From Arthrobacter sp. D5-1 (lineage in GTDB: Bacteria > Actinomycetota > Actinomycetes > Actinomycetales > Micrococcaceae), in contig NZ_CP014571.1 in assembly GCF_017357425.1 (NCBI RefSeq), positions 3,162,001-3,226,000 of the forward strand: a stretch of 64,000 bases of DNA, written 5' to 3'. The position numbers and the translations under genes are program-made. The notes below the pieces were generated by a model. That model was not told the DNA's origin. It saw only the letters and a program-made list of their open reading frames with translations, and did no database searches. Of this stretch, positions 8,869-17,789 are shown one piece after another. Position 1 is the stretch's first letter, and the number at the start of each line of letters is the position of its first letter.

Positions 8869-9657
8869 ATGGTTAAGCAGTCCATTTTCGGTCGGATCTC
8901 ACAGCTCGCCAAGGCAAACATCAATGCTTTGCTGGACCAGGCTGAGGACCCTCAGAAGATGCTGGACCAAATGGTCCGCGACTACACGAACAACATTGCC
9001 GAGGCCGAATCAGCCGTGGCCCAGACCATCGGTAATCTCCGGATGTTGCAGGCGGACTACAACGAGGACATCAAGAACGCCCAGGACTGGGGCAACAAGG
9101 CCCTTGCGGCATCCCGGAAGGCCGACGAGTACCGCGCTGCCGGCGACACCGTGGATGCCCAGAAGTTCGACAACCTTGCCAAGGTGGCCATCCAGCGCCA
9201 GATGACCGCGGAGTCCGAGGCCAAGGCGGCTGAGCCGAGCATCGCATCCCAGACTGAGGTAGTGGACAAGCTCAAGACCGGGCTCGACCAGATGAAGGGC
9301 AAGCTGAACCAGCTCACTGCCAAGCGCAACGAACTTGTGGCACGCTCCAAGACCGCAGCCGCGCAGTCCCAGGTACACGATGCCCTCAAGAGCATTGACA
9401 TCATGGATCCCACCAGCGAGGTAGGCCGCTTCGAAGAGAAGATCCGCCGCGAAGAGGCCAAGGTCCTGGGCCAGCAGGAGCTCGCCAGCTCCAGCCTCGA
9501 CGCCCAGTTCAACCAGTTGGAAGACCTTGGAGAGCAGACGGAGATCGAGGCTCGCCTTGCAGCATTGAAGTCCGGCGGTTCCAAGCCGGCCATCGGCGCC
9601 GGTGCTGCCGCTACAACTGGCTCCACCGTCGACGAAGCTGACTTCGACAAGCTCTAG
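8869..9657 (+). CDS. PspA/IM30 family membrane-stress protein
   Basis: A 262-residue, mostly helical protein beginning MVKQSIFGRISQLAKANINALLDQAEDP, the PspA/Vipp1 amphipathic N-terminus, followed by long coiled coils with the family's LEDPQKMLDQM-like and RNELVARSKTA segments. PspA proteins polymerise on damaged membranes and reduce proton leak. ATG at 8869 with GGACGAAAGG upstream. The C-terminal DEADFDKL tail is acidic. It follows the TPM gene and ends before a strong terminator, so the two are likely co-transcribed. Confidence 0.92.
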   Translation: MVKQSIFGRISQLAKANINALLDQAEDPQKMLDQMVRDYTNNIAEAESAVAQTIGNLRMLQADYNEDIKNAQDWGNKALAASRKADEYRAAGDTVDAQKFDNLAKVAIQRQMTAESEAKAAEPSIASQTEVVDKLKTGLDQMKGKLNQLTAKRNELVARSKTAAAQSQVHDALKSIDIMDPTSEVGRFEEKIRREEAKVLGQQELASSSLDAQFNQLEDLGEQTEIEARLAALKSGGSKPAIGAGAAATTGSTVDEADFDKL

Positions 9658-9700
9658 CTCGCATCGGGCACGTGCCCGTGATGTACTGCTGAACCAAGCC

Positions 9701-9737
9701 AATGGGCCGGATCCTCCAAAGGATCCGGCCCATTTTC
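9701..9737. terminator. Strong bidirectional terminator between pspA and the GntR gene
   Basis: A perfect 14-bp inverted repeat (AATGGGCCGGATCC and its complement) around a six-base loop, with T-rich sequence after it on the plus strand and A/T-rich sequence on the other side. It lies between two convergent genes. Confidence 0.9.
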
Positions 9738-9752
9738 TCTGATGGCATTTAC

Positions 9753-10553
9753 CTAACCCGCCGCAGTTTGAACCACGGAATCCTGCCCAGGACTTACGTC
9801 GGTAGCCACTTCAGCACGGATCTCGAACCCTTTCGGGTGGAAGTAGGTCACCGTGCATTCCAGCACCTCGCCGTGTGGGCCCAACGTGGTCCGCTCCAGT
9901 CGGGGCACCATGGGGAAGCCACGGACGTTGAGCGCGTCTGCGAGGTGCTCCGGGGGCTCATGCATGGTCACGGTGATTTCCGCCCGCTGGAGCGGCTTCA
10001 GTGTCCTGTCCTGAATAACCTGATAGATGGAATTTCGTTCGGCATCCGCAAGGCTGATATGGCGCCCGATGTGCGAAGGGATGAAGATCTCCGCAATGGC
10101 ATACGGCCAGCCGGCGCTTGAATACGATCGGCGGATCACCAGAACAAGGTTGTCATCAGAAACCAGCTTTGCCGGCACTGACTTGTCCTTTTCCATCCAT
10201 TTGTATTCGATAAGACCTTTGACGGTCTTCATCCCCGCCGCCGTGAACGTCTCCATGAAAGGAGCCAGGCGGTTCAGCATTTTTACCGGGCGTTGGGCCA
10301 TTACGAACGTTCCCTTGCCCTGCCTGCGAACCAACAGTCCTTTGACCACGAGCGTTTCTATCGCCTTCCGGACTGTGGTGCGGCTGATGCCGTACTCGTC
10401 CATCAGGGACTCTTCCGTAGGTATCCGGGATCCTGGCTCCAGCCGGCTGACTTGGTCCACCAAAACGTCAGCCACCTGCTGATAGACAGCAACGGGACTG
10501 TCCCTCTGAAGGACTTCACGGGTGAGGCCCGGCTTGACGTCTTCATTGACCAT
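9753..10553 (-). CDS. GntR-family transcriptional regulator, UTRA type (HutC subfamily)
   Basis: A 266-residue regulator. The N-terminal winged helix-turn-helix spans about residues 20-87 (DVLVDQVSRLEPGSRIPTEE, YGISRTTVRKAIETL, RRQGKGTFV) and a UTRA ligand-binding domain spans about 105-250. Such regulators usually sense a sugar, sugar phosphate or amino-acid derivative and repress nearby genes. No obvious target operon is adjacent: it is flanked by pspA (convergent) and the initiator tRNAs. It may act on distant genes or on itself. ATG at 10553; the leader contains an ATCCGGAT palindrome at about 10589 that could be an operator. Confidence 0.9.
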   Translation of the reverse strand: MVNEDVKPGLTREVLQRDSPVAVYQQVADVLVDQVSRLEPGSRIPTEESLMDEYGISRTTVRKAIETLVVKGLLVRRQGKGTFVMAQRPVKMLNRLAPFMETFTAAGMKTVKGLIEYKWMEKDKSVPAKLVSDDNLVLVIRRSYSSAGWPYAIAEIFIPSHIGRHISLADAERNSIYQVIQDRTLKPLQRAEITVTMHEPPEHLADALNVRGFPMVPRLERTTLGPHGEVLECTVTYFHPKGFEIRAEVATDVSPGQDSVVQTAAG

Positions 10554-10628
10554 TGGGTCCGTCCCATCCCCTTTCCTGCCTCAGCAAATCCGGATCTGAT
10601 GCTAGCACCCGTCATCACGCACTTCGCT

Positions 10629-10674
10629 TAAACAAAAGATCCGGACCAGTAAAAACTGATCCGGATCTTTTCTC
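10629..10674 (-). terminator. Terminator of the first initiator-tRNA gene
   Basis: Inverted repeat AAAAGATCCGGA-CCAGT / ACTG-ATCCGGATCTTTT with one mismatch, just downstream of the tRNA on the minus strand, with flanking A and T runs. It closely resembles the terminator of the second copy. Confidence 0.85.
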
Positions 10675-10677
10675 CAG

Positions 10678-10751
10678 TTGCGGGGACAGGATTTGAACCT
10701 GTGACCTCTGGGTTATGAGCCCAGCGAGCTACCGAACTGCTCCACCCCGCG
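10678..10751 (-). tRNA. Initiator tRNA-fMet (CAT), copy 1
   Basis: A 74-nt cloverleaf reads on the minus strand: acceptor CGCGGGG paired with CCCCGC, a D arm GAGC..GCTC, anticodon arm CTGGG-CTCATAA-CCCAG, and T arm ACAGG-TTCAAAT-CCTGT. The initiator hallmarks are present: a C1:A72 mismatch and three G-C pairs (GGG/CCC) next to the anticodon loop. CCA is not encoded. The body is identical to copy 2. The -10 candidate TAGAGT lies about 13 bases upstream without a good -35. Confidence 0.97.
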
Positions 10752-10918
10752 TCGCAAGATCAACTCTACCGCACCCGTCAGGGTGCTTCTGACCATATGG
10801 CGGCAATGGTGCCGCAGATCACTTCCTCGCCTTAGGGCTCCATTCCATCTGCGTTGACCACCGCTACCCCTCCCAGAGGACACGTCGGCACAGTGGATTT
10901 CACAGGATTCCGGGGAAA

Positions 10919-10960
10919 ACAAAAGATCCGGATCAGTAAGTACTGATCCGGATCTTTTCT
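10919..10960 (-). terminator. Terminator of the second initiator-tRNA gene (perfect 18-bp palindrome)
   Basis: AAAAGATCCGGATCAGTA, a two-base loop, then the exact complement (about 10921-10938 and 10941-10958). The arms end in A/T runs, so it can act on either strand. It is directly downstream of tRNA copy 2. Confidence 0.9.
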
Positions 10961-10964
10961 CCAG

Positions 10965-11038
10965 TTGCGGGGACAGGATTTGAACCTGTGACCTCTGGGT
11001 TATGAGCCCAGCGAGCTACCGAACTGCTCCACCCCGCG
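10965..11038 (-). tRNA. Initiator tRNA-fMet (CAT), copy 2
   Basis: The same 74-nt cloverleaf as copy 1, including the C1:A72 mismatch and GGG/CCC anticodon stem. Similarity to copy 1 extends into the terminator and a few bases of 5' flank (GTCGCAAGA), which marks a tandem duplication of a unit of about 125 bases. The 210 bases between the copies hold no recognisable gene. Confidence 0.97.
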
Positions 11039-11049
11039 TCGCAAGAACA

Positions 11050-11078
11050 ACATTACCGTCCGGTGAATGGGAGACCAA
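11050..11078 (-). promoter_or_regulatory. Promoter of tRNA-fMet copy 2
   Basis: On the minus strand TTGGTC is followed 17 bases later by TAATGT, then about 11 bases to the mature tRNA 5' end. This is a good housekeeping sigma match and is better than the equivalent region of copy 1. Confidence 0.55.
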
Positions 11079-11115
11079 ATCCTGGCTGCGTGATGTGCGT
11101 CTCCCCAAACTGAAA

Positions 11116-11153
11116 GGGCCGGTGACCGCTCCGAAAGGAGCGGGCACCGGCCC
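11116..11153. terminator. Terminator downstream of the UPF0182 gene
   Basis: A 17-bp inverted repeat with one mismatch (GGGCCGGTGACCGCTCC / GGAGCGGGCACCGGCCC) around GAAA, with CTTTC following on the minus strand. It lies about 25 bases past the stop codon of the UPF0182 gene. Confidence 0.75.
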
Positions 11154-11178
11154 ATATCAGTCGCCTTTTTCGCCAGGC

Positions 11179-14175
11179 CTAGCTGCTCGGAGAAGGCGAC
11201 GGTGTGGCACTGGGGCTGGCTTCCGGTGTTGCCGAAGGAGTCGCCGTGGCGCCCAGACGGGTTTCCGCATCCAGGGCCTTCTTCAGTGCCTCGGACAGCT
11301 TGGTCTGCTGGGCGCCGTAAGCGGCAAAGTCGCCCTTCGCCAAGGCGGCCTGGCCGTCCGCGATCGCCTTATTGGCTTCGTCCAGCGCTGCCTTGAGGTC
11401 AGCCTTGGCATCAGTGGGACCAGCCGGCGGCGTCGTGGTGCCCGGAGGTGAGGTGGGCGTTTGGCCGTTGTTGTCGGCATCGCCGGCGGTAGCGCCGGAG
11501 TTGCCACCGAACAGTTGGTCCAAGGCCTCGTCCAAGGTTGGCGCAAAGCCGATCTTGTCACCGAAAGCCACCAGCACGCGCTGCAACGTCGGGTAGGACG
11601 TCTCACCGGTGGACTTCAGGTAGACGGGCTGCACGTACAGCAGACCGCCACCCACGGGCAGCGTCAACAGGTTGCCGTTCAGAACGTCCGAGGCCCCCTG
11701 CCGCAGGAGGTTCAGCGCCTGTGACACGGTGGGATCGGAGTTGAACTTGTTCTGTGCCTGGCCGGGCCCAGGGACTTGGGTATCGGTAGGGAGCTCCAGG
11801 AGCCGCAGTTTTCCGTAGCTCTCCCCCTTGACGCCCTTGACGTTTCCGGCATCAGAGTCCGCAGCAAGGAAGCCGTACAGGATGTTCCTCGCGCTGCCGT
11901 TGACCGTCTGTGGAATAAAGGACGATGTCAGCTGGAAGGCAGGCTTCTCCTGGTCAGGCATCTGCAGCGACATGTAGAACGGCGGCTGCTTGACGGCTTC
12001 GGAAACTGTGGGATCGTTCGGAACGCTCCAAGCATCATTGTTCTGGTAGAAGCTGTCCGGATCCGTCACGTGGTACCGGCCGAGAAGCTCACGCTGGACC
12101 TTGAAGAGATCCTCCGGGTACCGAACGTGGCTCATGAGGTCGCCCGACATCTCCGAGTAGGGCTTGATAACGGTCGGGAAGACCTTCTGCCAAGCCTTCA
12201 GGATGGGGTCCTGATCATCCCATGCATAGAGGTTTACTGAACCGTCGTAGGCATCCACAGTGGCCTTGACCGAGTTGCGGATGTAGTTGACCGAGCTGTT
12301 CGGCAAGGCAACCGTGCGGCCAGCGCTGGTCTGCGAGTCGGCAGTGGCGTTCTGCAACTGCTGCGGCTGCGAATACGGGAAGTACTGGCTGGTGGTGTAA
12401 CCGTCAACAATCCACTTCACTCGACCATCGACAACGGCCGGGTACGCATTGCCGTCAACAGTCAGGTACGGGGCGAGCTTCTCGACACGTTCACGGGGAT
12501 TGCGTTCGTACAGGATCTGGGACTCAGCGTTGACACCATCGGAAAGCAACAGGTCCGAAGACTGGAACTTGATGGAGTAGAGGATCCGGTTGAGCCAGTT
12601 TCCAACGTTGGGACCGCCATTGCCGCTGAAGGTGTACTGGGTCTCTCCCCCGCCTTCCCTGCCTGCCGGCCGGTCCTGCTCACGGTTCGGCGCACCATCA
12701 GGCGCTCCCACGATGGAGTACTCGGGAGAGTTCTCGCCAAAGTAGATGCGGGGCTCGTAGGTGGTGTCATTGCCGAGGACACCATTTGACGGAATGCCGG
12801 ACTGCAGGAACTCCGGCTTTCCATCAGCGGTGAACTTGTTGCCCTTGGCAGCCACAACACCGTAACCGTGCGTGTAGACAATGTGCCTGTTGACCCACGT
12901 CTGCTGGTTGGCGCTCAGGCCATCCGGGTTCAGCTCGCGAACTGCGATGACTGTGTCCTGAACCTTGCCGTCAACCATGTAGCGGTCAACATTCAAGGTC
13001 TGGGGGAACTGGTAGTACGGGCGATACTGTTCCAGCTGCGCGAACGCTGAAGAAATGAGGTTCGGGTCCAGAAGGCGGATGTTCGCAGTGGTTTGCGCAT
13101 CTGCAGCGAGCGCGCCAGTCGTGGCTGTGGTGGTGGCGTTGTAGGCCGAGACATCAATCTGGTCCAGGCCATACGCGGCCCGGGTCATCTTGATGTTTCG
13201 GTCTATGAATTCCTTCTCCAACGTGTTTTCCGAGGGACGTACTTGGAACTGCTGGATAACCCACGGATAGACACCGCCGGCCAGGATGGCTGTAATGACC
13301 AACATGGCGGTACCGATGACCGGCAGGCGCCAGCGTCCGATGACCGCGGCGATAATGAACAGAATGGCCACAAGCCCCGCGGCAACCGCGAGGATCGCTT
13401 TGGTGGGAACCACCGCATTGACATCCGTATACAGTGCACCGGCCCAGCGGCCGGAATTGCTCTGCACCGTGGTGTAACGGTCCAACCAAAAGTTGACACC
13501 CAGCAGGATCAGGAAAAGTGCACCGGTCACAGCGATGTGGATCTGGGCAGCGCGGCTGGTGAAAATACCGCGCTCCATCAGGCGGATGCTGCCGTAAAGG
13601 TAGTGGGTCAGGATTCCGGCGATACCGGCCACTACGGCGATGCTGATCAAGAAGCCCGTGACGAAGCCCAGGAAGGGAAGCGACATCAGGTAGAAGCTGA
13701 TGTCGAGGTTGAACAGCGGATCTGTCTGCCCGAATGGCTCCTGGTTGAAGAACAGCAAGGCCTTCTGCCACTGGCTGGCCGCCGCGCTGCCGGCAAACAG
13801 GCCAAACAGGATGGGCAGGCCGATCATGACAACCCGGCGTACAGGCTCAAGCTGGGCCTGGTAGCGGTTGAGGTTATCCCGCGACTCGGCATCCGGGGCA
13901 TAAACGGGGCGGGAGCGGTACGCGATCCTGATGGCGAAGAACACAGCAGCGAACATCATGGCGAAACCGATCAGGAACGTGATGATCCTGGCCAGGTTTT
14001 CGCGTATGTACACTTCGAAGAAACCAAGCTGCTGGTACCAGAGGACGTCGGTCCACACATTGGCGAAGAAAATGAACCCGACGACGGCCACTGCCACGAC
14101 AATGAGCGTCGGCGTCAGGGCACCTCGTCTCAGCGGTGATCTTCCGGGCGGGTTGGAGCTGGCGGGACGGGACAA
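11179..14175 (-). CDS. UPF0182 family large membrane protein
   Basis: A 998-residue protein of the COG1615/UPF0182 family. The N-terminal third has about seven membrane segments (first: [19 protein letters not shown]; others include [17 protein letters not shown] and [18 protein letters not shown]). It is followed by a large extracytoplasmic domain with the family motifs YTHGYG and EPRIYFGE. The tail after about residue 890 is Ala/Thr/Pro/Ser-rich with a helical stretch. Function is unknown. The start is TTG at 14175 with GAGG about ten bases upstream. As in mycobacteria (Rv3193c) it stands just downstream of the YlbL-type protease gene. Confidence 0.93.
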   Translation of the reverse strand: MSRPASSNPPGRSPLRRGALTPTLIVVAVAVVGFIFFANVWTDVLWYQQLGFFEVYIRENLARIITFLIGFAMMFAAVFFAIRIAYRSRPVYAPDAESRDNLNRYQAQLEPVRRVVMIGLPILFGLFAGSAAASQWQKALLFFNQEPFGQTDPLFNLDISFYLMSLPFLGFVTGFLISIAVVAGIAGILTHYLYGSIRLMERGIFTSRAAQIHIAVTGALFLILLGVNFWLDRYTTVQSNSGRWAGALYTDVNAVVPTKAILAVAAGLVAILFIIAAVIGRWRLPVIGTAMLVITAILAGGVYPWVIQQFQVRPSENTLEKEFIDRNIKMTRAAYGLDQIDVSAYNATTTATTGALAADAQTTANIRLLDPNLISSAFAQLEQYRPYYQFPQTLNVDRYMVDGKVQDTVIAVRELNPDGLSANQQTWVNRHIVYTHGYGVVAAKGNKFTADGKPEFLQSGIPSNGVLGNDTTYEPRIYFGENSPEYSIVGAPDGAPNREQDRPAGREGGGETQYTFSGNGGPNVGNWLNRILYSIKFQSSDLLLSDGVNAESQILYERNPRERVEKLAPYLTVDGNAYPAVVDGRVKWIVDGYTTSQYFPYSQPQQLQNATADSQTSAGRTVALPNSSVNYIRNSVKATVDAYDGSVNLYAWDDQDPILKAWQKVFPTVIKPYSEMSGDLMSHVRYPEDLFKVQRELLGRYHVTDPDSFYQNNDAWSVPNDPTVSEAVKQPPFYMSLQMPDQEKPAFQLTSSFIPQTVNGSARNILYGFLAADSDAGNVKGVKGESYGKLRLLELPTDTQVPGPGQAQNKFNSDPTVSQALNLLRQGASDVLNGNLLTLPVGGGLLYVQPVYLKSTGETSYPTLQRVLVAFGDKIGFAPTLDEALDQLFGGNSGATAGDADNNGQTPTSPPGTTTPPAGPTDAKADLKAALDEANKAIADGQAALAKGDFAAYGAQQTKLSEALKKALDAETRLGATATPSATPEASPSATPSPSPSS

Positions 14176-14269
14176 ACTCTGTACCTCATTGGTGTCAGTG
14201 AACAGTCGGTATGCGAGTGGTTGACATTCTCTGCCGCTGGGATATGGCGGAGGCCGTCATATATGCCAC

Positions 14270-14300
14270 GAGTGGCGGTGGAGCTAAGTTCCACCGCCAG
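14270..14300 (-). terminator. Hairpin after the YlbL-type protease gene
   Basis: A 10-bp perfect inverted repeat (TGGCGGTGGA / TCCACCGCCA) around a seven-base loop lies within a few bases of the protease stop codon. There is no T-run, so it is a possible terminator or mRNA-end hairpin. Confidence 0.5.
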
Positions 14301-14301
14301 T

Positions 14302-15438
14302 CTAGTTGTTTGTGCAGGTGGGAAGGCCCGTCGTGTCGTCTCCCGAACCGAGCCGTTCCACAGCGGCGGTGGCATCGGCCAGGGTTTCGACCTTGACCAC
14401 CTGCAAACCATCGGGAACATGGCCCACGACGTCAGCGCAATTGGCGGCCGGAGCCAGGAACATGGTGGCCCCCTGCTGCCGTGCTCCGATCATCTTCTGG
14501 GCTATCCCACCGATGGGACCCACGGCGCCATCGGCTGTGATGGTTCCGGTGCCGGCGACGTGTTTGCCGCCCGTCAGGTCGCCCGGGGCGAGGTTGTCGA
14601 TGATTCCCAAGGCGAACATCATTCCGGCGCTTGGTCCTCCCACGTTCTCCAAGGAAATACTGACATCGAACGGGAATGTGAAGTCACTGGCCAGGAGCAC
14701 ACCCAGGACATAGCGGTCGGCCGAATTCCTGGTGGGCGTAATGGTTTCCGTCACCAGAGCCCCCTTCCGCTCGACCACCACCTCGGCCGGCGCCCCTGCA
14801 CCAGCAGCCAACTCGGCCTGGATCACGCTCATGGACGTAATGGCTTTGCCGTTGATGGACTTCAGGAGGTCGCCCTCCTGGATTTTCCCGGCTGAGGGTG
14901 AAGCTTCCGAGAGTCCCGCGACATTCAGCCGTTGCTCAAACGGGATATCCAGCTCCCGCAATGCGGCGGCGAACGCATTCTCCTGGGAGGTCTCCATGGC
15001 GATCTCACCCTCTTGAACCGTTTGCTCAGCGGTGGTGCCCTTGGGGTAGATCAGTTCCTCGGGATAAATGGCTTTGGAACTGTCCAACCAAGCACGGAAC
15101 ACGTCAAAGATAGTGGCCGGGCTCTTTGGACCGCCGGTCATGACCACGGTGGTGAGATCCAGGTTGCCATTGGCGGGAAAGGATTCGCGTCCGGAGATCT
15201 TGATAACGGGTTTATCGCCGTCTTTGCCCAAAGTGTTGAACGTAGGCCCCGCTGACTCAATCACGTAAGGAACCGGCAGGGCGGCAGCGCCAATGCCGAG
15301 TCCCAGTGCCAAAAGGCCTGAGATCACCATGATCATGAACCTGGTGTCGCGGGGCGGTGCCGAAGGCACTGAGGAGGGATCGGCGTCGGACGTTTGACGC
15401 GGATCCAATGAGCCCTCGGGGCTGGGCGAAGTTAGCAT
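14302..15438 (-). CDS. YlbL-type PDZ/Lon-domain membrane protease
   Basis: A 378-residue protein with one membrane segment (about 34-56: FMIMVISGLLALGLGIGAAAL), a PDZ domain (about 160-225, containing GDLLKSINGK) and a C-terminal Lon-type protease domain. The Ser-Lys dyad is visible: Ser in GGPSAGMMFALGI (about 270) and Lys in GGIAQKMIGA (about 315). The family corresponds to Bacillus YlbL and mycobacterial Rv3194c. The active site would be extracytoplasmic. ATG at 15438 with AGAGG upstream. It stands before the UPF0182 gene and is divergent from the DUF2342 gene, an arrangement conserved in actinobacteria. Confidence 0.92.
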   Translation of the reverse strand: MLTSPSPEGSLDPRQTSDADPSSVPSAPPRDTRFMIMVISGLLALGLGIGAAALPVPYVIESAGPTFNTLGKDGDKPVIKISGRESFPANGNLDLTTVVMTGGPKSPATIFDVFRAWLDSSKAIYPEELIYPKGTTAEQTVQEGEIAMETSQENAFAAALRELDIPFEQRLNVAGLSEASPSAGKIQEGDLLKSINGKAITSMSVIQAELAAGAGAPAEVVVERKGALVTETITPTRNSADRYVLGVLLASDFTFPFDVSISLENVGGPSAGMMFALGIIDNLAPGDLTGGKHVAGTGTITADGAVGPIGGIAQKMIGARQQGATMFLAPAANCADVVGHVPDGLQVVKVETLADATAAVERLGSGDDTTGLPTCTNN

Positions 15439-15648
15439 TGAGGCCTCTCTATGCCGGCATTGCGTGACCGGTTACATGGCTGTTGCCACCGAAGACGGCG
15501 GCTGCACATACCAAACATCAACACTACGCGGTCCGGCGTTGGCGGGCTGCTTTGCCTACAGCGAACGACGCCGCATCCGGGCAGACAGCGCTACGGCCGC
15601 GGGGTACGGTGAAAGAGATCACCAGCCAGTTCGACGATCGGCGGCACC

Positions 15649-17121
15649 ATGACATCCAACCCCAACAACCCGTCCAACGACGACGACACTCCCAAGGATC
15701 CGTTGGCAGAAATGCTGCAGAACCTGATGGGCGGCCAGGGCATGGGCAACATCGATCCCGCCGAGCTTGCCAAGGCAGCCGGCCTGCCCAACGATCCCCA
15801 ACTGCTCCAGCAGATGTTCGCGCAAGTCCAGGCCATGATGAGCTCCACCTCCGAGGGCCCCGTGAACTGGCAGCTTGCCCATGAGAATGCGCGACGGGTT
15901 GCAGCGGCAAGCACCGATCCCTCAGTGAACGCCGTGCAGGCCCGGGAGATCGACGAAGCCCTCAGGCTTGCGGAACTCTGGCTGGACCCCGTGACCGATC
16001 TTTCAGCAACCGGCCTGATCGGCCACGCGTGGTCGCGGGCAGAGTGGGTGGAGGCGACTCTCGGTACGTGGAAGCGCCTGACCGAACCCGTTGCCAACAG
16101 CGTCGCCAACGCCCTGTCCACTGCCCTCACCCAGCAAATGCCCGAGGAAATGAAGTCCATGATGGGCGGTGCCTCGTCGATGCTGCAGAACATGGGTGGC
16201 GCAATCTTCGGCATGCAGCTGGGGCAGGCCATCGGTGCGCTCTCGGCCGAGGTTGTCAGCTCCACCGATATCGGTGTTCCTCTGGCTGACCTGGAAATGG
16301 CGCTGTTGCCAGCCAACGTCGCCAAATTCGGTGAAGGCCTCAGCCTCCCGGAGAACGACGTCCGTCTGTTCCTTGCCGTCCGTGAAGCGGCGCACGCCAG
16401 GCTTTTCGTCCAGGTTCCGTGGTTGCGTGGCCACCTTCTGGGCGCCATTGAGGCTTACGCCCGAGGGATCCACATAGATATGTCCCGTATTGAAGACCTC
16501 GCCCGCGACCTTGATCCCAGCAACCCTGAGGGAATCCAGGAAGCGCTCTCGCAAGGTGTATTCACCCCGGAACGGACCCCGGTGCAGACGGCCGCCCTGG
16601 AGAAGCTCGAAACCGCCCTCGCCTTGGTTGAAGGCTGGGTGGACGAGCTCACCGCGGAGGCCACGGACAAGGTCCTTCCTTCTGCCACCGCCCTCCGCGA
16701 GACCGTACGTCGTCGTCGCGCCACGGGTGGCCCGGCCGAACACGCGTTCTCATCCCTTGTTGGCCTGGAGCTGCGTCCCCGCAGGCTCAGGGAGGCCGCC
16801 ACGCTGTGGGCAACGCTGAAGGAAGAACGCGGCATTGCCGGCCGTGACGCTATCTGGCACCACCCGGATCTGCTGCCCACCGGTGAAGACCTGGACGATC
16901 CCAAGGGCTTCTCCGAACGCCGCCGTTTGGCCGAAGCCAGCGACAGCGAAGTTGACGATGCCCTGCAGAAGCTGCTCAGCGGCGGCTATGACACCAACGA
17001 GGCCGGGGATGCTGATGCCCCGGATGCCCCGGATGCCCCGGAAAAGGGCGATGCTGCGGGGAAGACCCCTGGCAAGGAAACCGAAGAAGATGACACGGAC
17101 ACTGAGGGCCCGGCCAAGTAG
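15649..17121 (+). CDS. Zincin-like metalloprotease-related protein (DUF2342 family)
   Basis: A 490-residue protein with an acidic, disordered N-terminus, a Met/Gly-rich stretch MLQNLMGGQGMG, and the DUF2342 core. The helix VREAAHARLF (about 245-254) sits where the family's degenerate zinc-binding helix is expected (EAAH rather than HExxH). Homologues (Rv3195 in mycobacteria) are called zinc-dependent metalloproteases or putative hydrolases, but activity is not shown by this sequence. The C-terminal 50 residues are acidic, with a repeat DAPDAPDAPE. ATG at 15649, with no strong ribosome-binding site. Confidence 0.85.
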   Translation: MTSNPNNPSNDDDTPKDPLAEMLQNLMGGQGMGNIDPAELAKAAGLPNDPQLLQQMFAQVQAMMSSTSEGPVNWQLAHENARRVAAASTDPSVNAVQAREIDEALRLAELWLDPVTDLSATGLIGHAWSRAEWVEATLGTWKRLTEPVANSVANALSTALTQQMPEEMKSMMGGASSMLQNMGGAIFGMQLGQAIGALSAEVVSSTDIGVPLADLEMALLPANVAKFGEGLSLPENDVRLFLAVREAAHARLFVQVPWLRGHLLGAIEAYARGIHIDMSRIEDLARDLDPSNPEGIQEALSQGVFTPERTPVQTAALEKLETALALVEGWVDELTAEATDKVLPSATALRETVRRRRATGGPAEHAFSSLVGLELRPRRLREAATLWATLKEERGIAGRDAIWHHPDLLPTGEDLDDPKGFSERRRLAEASDSEVDDALQKLLSGGYDTNEAGDADAPDAPDAPEKGDAAGKTPGKETEEDDTDTEGPAK

Positions 17122-17141
17122 GCGAGCCCCCGGAGCTTTAC

Positions 17142-17177
17142 GTAGCAACGGCCGCCACCTACCTGGTGGCCGTTGCT
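17142..17177. terminator. Terminator between two convergent genes
   Basis: Inverted repeat GCAACGGCCGCCACC / GGTGGCCGTTGC, with a small bulge and a four-base loop, between the DUF2342 gene and the convergent metallopeptidase gene. Confidence 0.7.
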
Positions 17178-17180
17178 GCG

Positions 17181-17789
17181 TTAAGCCCCTGAATCCGGTG
17201 CCGGGTTCGAATCCGGCGGAAGACCCCTTGAGGTGGCAAAGGCAACACCTTCCAGAAAGGCCTTTGCGCGCTGCGTCTCGGGGTACGACTCCACCAGCTT
17301 CCAGAAGTCGGCGTTGTGCCCCGCCACCAGCAAGTGCGCGAGCTCGTGCACCAGAACGTAGTCGATAACCCACTGCGGCATGGACTGAAGCTTGTTGGAA
17401 AGCCTGATGGTGCCGTCCGCCGGAGTGGCAGAACCCCATCGCGAATTCTGGTTGCTGACCCAACGAACGGATGTCGGGACGGCCCGCCCGCCCAAATAGG
17501 TCCGCGAAAGATGCGCGGCATGCTCCGCGAGGACTTCGTCTGTCGCCGGGCGGCGACTGCCCGGGCCTGACCGTCGCTCGCCCTGCTTCTTCAGCTTGGC
17601 CAGCATGCGGTGGACCCACTCCCGTTCCTGGGATTTGGTGAAGCTGGCCGGGATGGCAACAACGGCTTTGCCATCCTCCCAAAAAGCAGCGACCGTCCTG
17701 CGCCGCCTGGCTGATCGGCGCACGACCACGGGAGCGCCGTCGTCGGTGACCAGGGGAACGTCAGCATCCGCAGCCGATCGGCGCACCAT
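17181..17789 (-). CDS. YgjP-like M48/DUF45 metallopeptidase
   Basis: A 202-residue protein. The zinc motif HELAH is at about residue 148 (LVHELAHLL), followed by GHNADFW carrying the third ligand region, and preceded by the family segment RWGSATPADGTIRLSNKL. This is the YgjP/DUF45 fold of small cytoplasmic metallopeptidases; substrates are unknown. It begins at ATG 17789, sharing its first base with the end of the uvrD2 stop codon, so the two are likely co-transcribed. Confidence 0.9.
   Translation of the reverse strand: MVRRSAADADVPLVTDDGAPVVVRRSARRRRTVAAFWEDGKAVVAIPASFTKSQEREWVHRMLAKLKKQGERRSGPGSRRPATDEVLAEHAAHLSRTYLGGRAVPTSVRWVSNQNSRWGSATPADGTIRLSNKLQSMPQWVIDYVLVHELAHLLVAGHNADFWKLVESYPETQRAKAFLEGVAFATSRGLPPDSNPAPDSGA

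Noticed and set aside
10713..10922. Small ORF between the two initiator tRNAs
   Set aside because: Its C-terminus is the tRNA sequence itself and it has no ribosome-binding site.
13093..14139. 348-codon plus-strand frame
   Set aside because: Fully antisense to the membrane domain of the UPF0182 gene; the product is Gln/Asp/His-rich and matches nothing.
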